Assembly: GCF_020532825.1 (NCBI RefSeq)
Contig: NZ_MQTS01000231.1
Location: 14,068 to 56,269, forward strand
Length of the DNA stretch: 42,202 bases
Reading direction: 5' to 3'
Source: Arthrobacter sp. SO3
GTDB taxonomy: Bacteria; Actinomycetota; Actinomycetes; Actinomycetales; Micrococcaceae
A program made the translations under genes and the position numbers. Shown piece after piece: positions 41,266 to 42,202 of this stretch (position 1 is its first letter; each line of letters begins with the position of its first letter). The notes below the pieces were generated by a model. The model was not told the origin of the DNA, did no database searches, and saw only the letters and a list, made by a program, of their open reading frames with translations.

Positions 41266-42202
41266 GCCCCCATCAGGGAAGCAGCCAGGCGGTCCAGTTC
41301 GGCTTCCGCCTCCGCGCAGCCGCGGTTGGCCTCAGCCACCCGGACCACGTCGCCGATCACCAGGACAGCAGGGTTGCTGCAGTCGGCAGCCGCCGTGGTG
41401 ATGGTGCCCAGCTCCGCGATGGTGGTCCGCTGGCCGGGGCGGTACCCGCGCTCGACGACGGCCATCGGCATGTCCGCGCGCATCCCCGCCCGGCGCAGCC
41501 CGGCGGCGAGCTGGTGCAGCGTGCCGATGCCCATCAGCACCACGATGGTCCCGCCCAGCCCGGCCAGGTGCATGTGCTCCTGCTCGGTCAGCGGGGCGTG
41601 GCCGGAGACGACGGTGAACATGTGGCTGACCTCGCGGTGCGTGACCGGGATTCCGGCCGCGGCCGGAACGGAAATGGCGCTCGTGACGCCGGAGATCACG
41701 CGGACCGGGACACCGGCCTTCACGCAGGCGGCCACTTCCTCGCCGCCGCGGCCGAACACGTACGGGTCGCCGCCCTTGAGCCGCACCACGTTCTTCCCGG
41801 CGTGGGCCGCTTCCACCATCAGCCCCTCGATGCCGGACTGGCTGACCGGGTGGTGGCCGGGGCGCTTGCCCACGTCCACCAGCTCGGCCGTGCTCAGTGT
41901 CGGAAGTTCCTGGTAGGGGGCCAGCCGGTCGTAGAAGACGACGTCGGCGTCCCGCAGGGCCTCGACGGCGGCGACAGTCAGCAGCTCGATGGTTCCCGGG
42001 CCGCCGCCGACCAGGGTGACGTGGCCGGCGGCGCCGGCGGCGGGTTCCACCGCGACCGGGATGCCGGTTTCCCGGCAGCGGTCCAGCAGCGCCGCCCAGC
42101 CGGGCTGGCCGTCGTCGACGGCGGCGACCAGGAAGGGGCGCTCCGGCAGGGGACCGTCGTGGCGGGCGCCGCCCGGGCTGCTGAGCCGCGAGACGACGGC
42201 GC
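41262..42202 (-). CDS. cobA: uroporphyrinogen-III C-methyltransferase with N-terminal CysG-like extension, cut by window edge
   Basis: The methyltransferase part starts near 42026: HVTLVGGGPGTIELLTVAAV, LSTAELVDVGKRPGHHPVSQ, VRLKGGDPYVFGRGGEE, VRVISGVTSAISVPAAAGIP and TIVVLMGIGTLHQLA are the SAM-dependent SUMT motifs. It makes precorrin-2 for siroheme. A GTG at 42050 could start it, but the frame stays open without a stop to the window edge. The extra residues read like the second half of a precorrin-2 dehydrogenase domain (AVVSRLSSPGG, then RPFLVAAVDDGQPGWAALL and CRETGIPVAVEP). I therefore call a CysG-like fusion whose N-terminus is outside the window. It overlaps the hemD fusion start, so they are one operon. 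Confidence 0.85.
   Translation of the reverse strand, partial: AVVSRLSSPGGARHDGPLPERPFLVAAVDDGQPGWAALLDRCRETGIPVAVEPAAGAAGHVTLVGGGPGTIELLTVAAVEALRDADVVFYDRLAPYQELPTLSTAELVDVGKRPGHHPVSQSGIEGLMVEAAHAGKNVVRLKGGDPYVFGRGGEEVAACVKAGVPVRVISGVTSAISVPAAAGIPVTHREVSHMFTVVSGHAPLTEQEHMHLAGLGGTIVVLMGIGTLHQLAAGLRRAGMRADMPMAVVERGYRPGQRTTIAELGTITTAAADCSNPAVLVIGDVVRVAEANRGCAEAEAELDRLAASLMGA

Overview
The window is high-GC DNA from an actinobacterium, most likely Micrococcales and close to Arthrobacter/Pseudarthrobacter. The evidence is the strong G/C third-position codon bias, frequent GTG starts, TAnnnT -10 boxes, actinobacterium-specific families (Rpf with DUF348/G5 domains, SCO4848-type membrane protein, HemD fused to a winged helix), and a housekeeping order (tatD, rpf, rsmA, ispE ... 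tetR, glmU, prs, rplY, pth ... mfd) that matches, from memory, the content of Mycobacterium tuberculosis Rv1008-Rv1020. I see no integrase, transposase, phage gene or CRISPR array.

Layout. 1-4419 (minus): a MoxR ATPase, DUF58 protein and membrane transglutaminase operon, cut by the left edge. 4627-11034 (plus): tatD, an Rpf muralytic enzyme with a long structured leader, rsmA, ispE and an Uup-like ABC-F ATPase; tatD, rsmA and ispE have -10 boxes placed for leaderless transcripts. 11048-11398: a block of tandem repeats built on GGACATG(T/C)CC palindromes, ending on the stop codon of a TetR regulator (minus). 12211-16521: tRNA-Gln(UUG), glmU, prs, rplY and pth, with very strong intrinsic terminators after prs and rplY.

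16701-28667 is the unusual part: four tandem, paralogous regulators of about 910-930 residues, each with an N-terminal P-loop NTPase, a helical-repeat middle and a C-terminal LuxR helix-turn-helix. They form two pairs. Between the pairs lies an 860-bp gap holding a candidate 32-residue peptide gene with a good ribosome binding site, followed by two large RNA hairpins. No biosynthetic or transport genes accompany them, so their targets must lie elsewhere or be each other.

28788-30584: a sufS-sufU iron-sulfur pair. 30607-32912 (minus): a SCO4848-type membrane protein, a DUF2505 protein and an NAD(P)-binding/DUF2867 fusion. A 63-nt near-perfect palindrome sits in the divergent gap before mfd (33222-36902). 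A YdjM-like membrane protein follows, then a bidirectional terminator. 37881-42202 (minus): a small membrane protein, deoC, a NirB-like FAD oxidoreductase fragment-size protein, HemD fused to a DNA-binding domain, and a CobA/CysG-type methyltransferase that runs off the right edge. The last three look like the siroheme/nitrite-assimilation neighbourhood.
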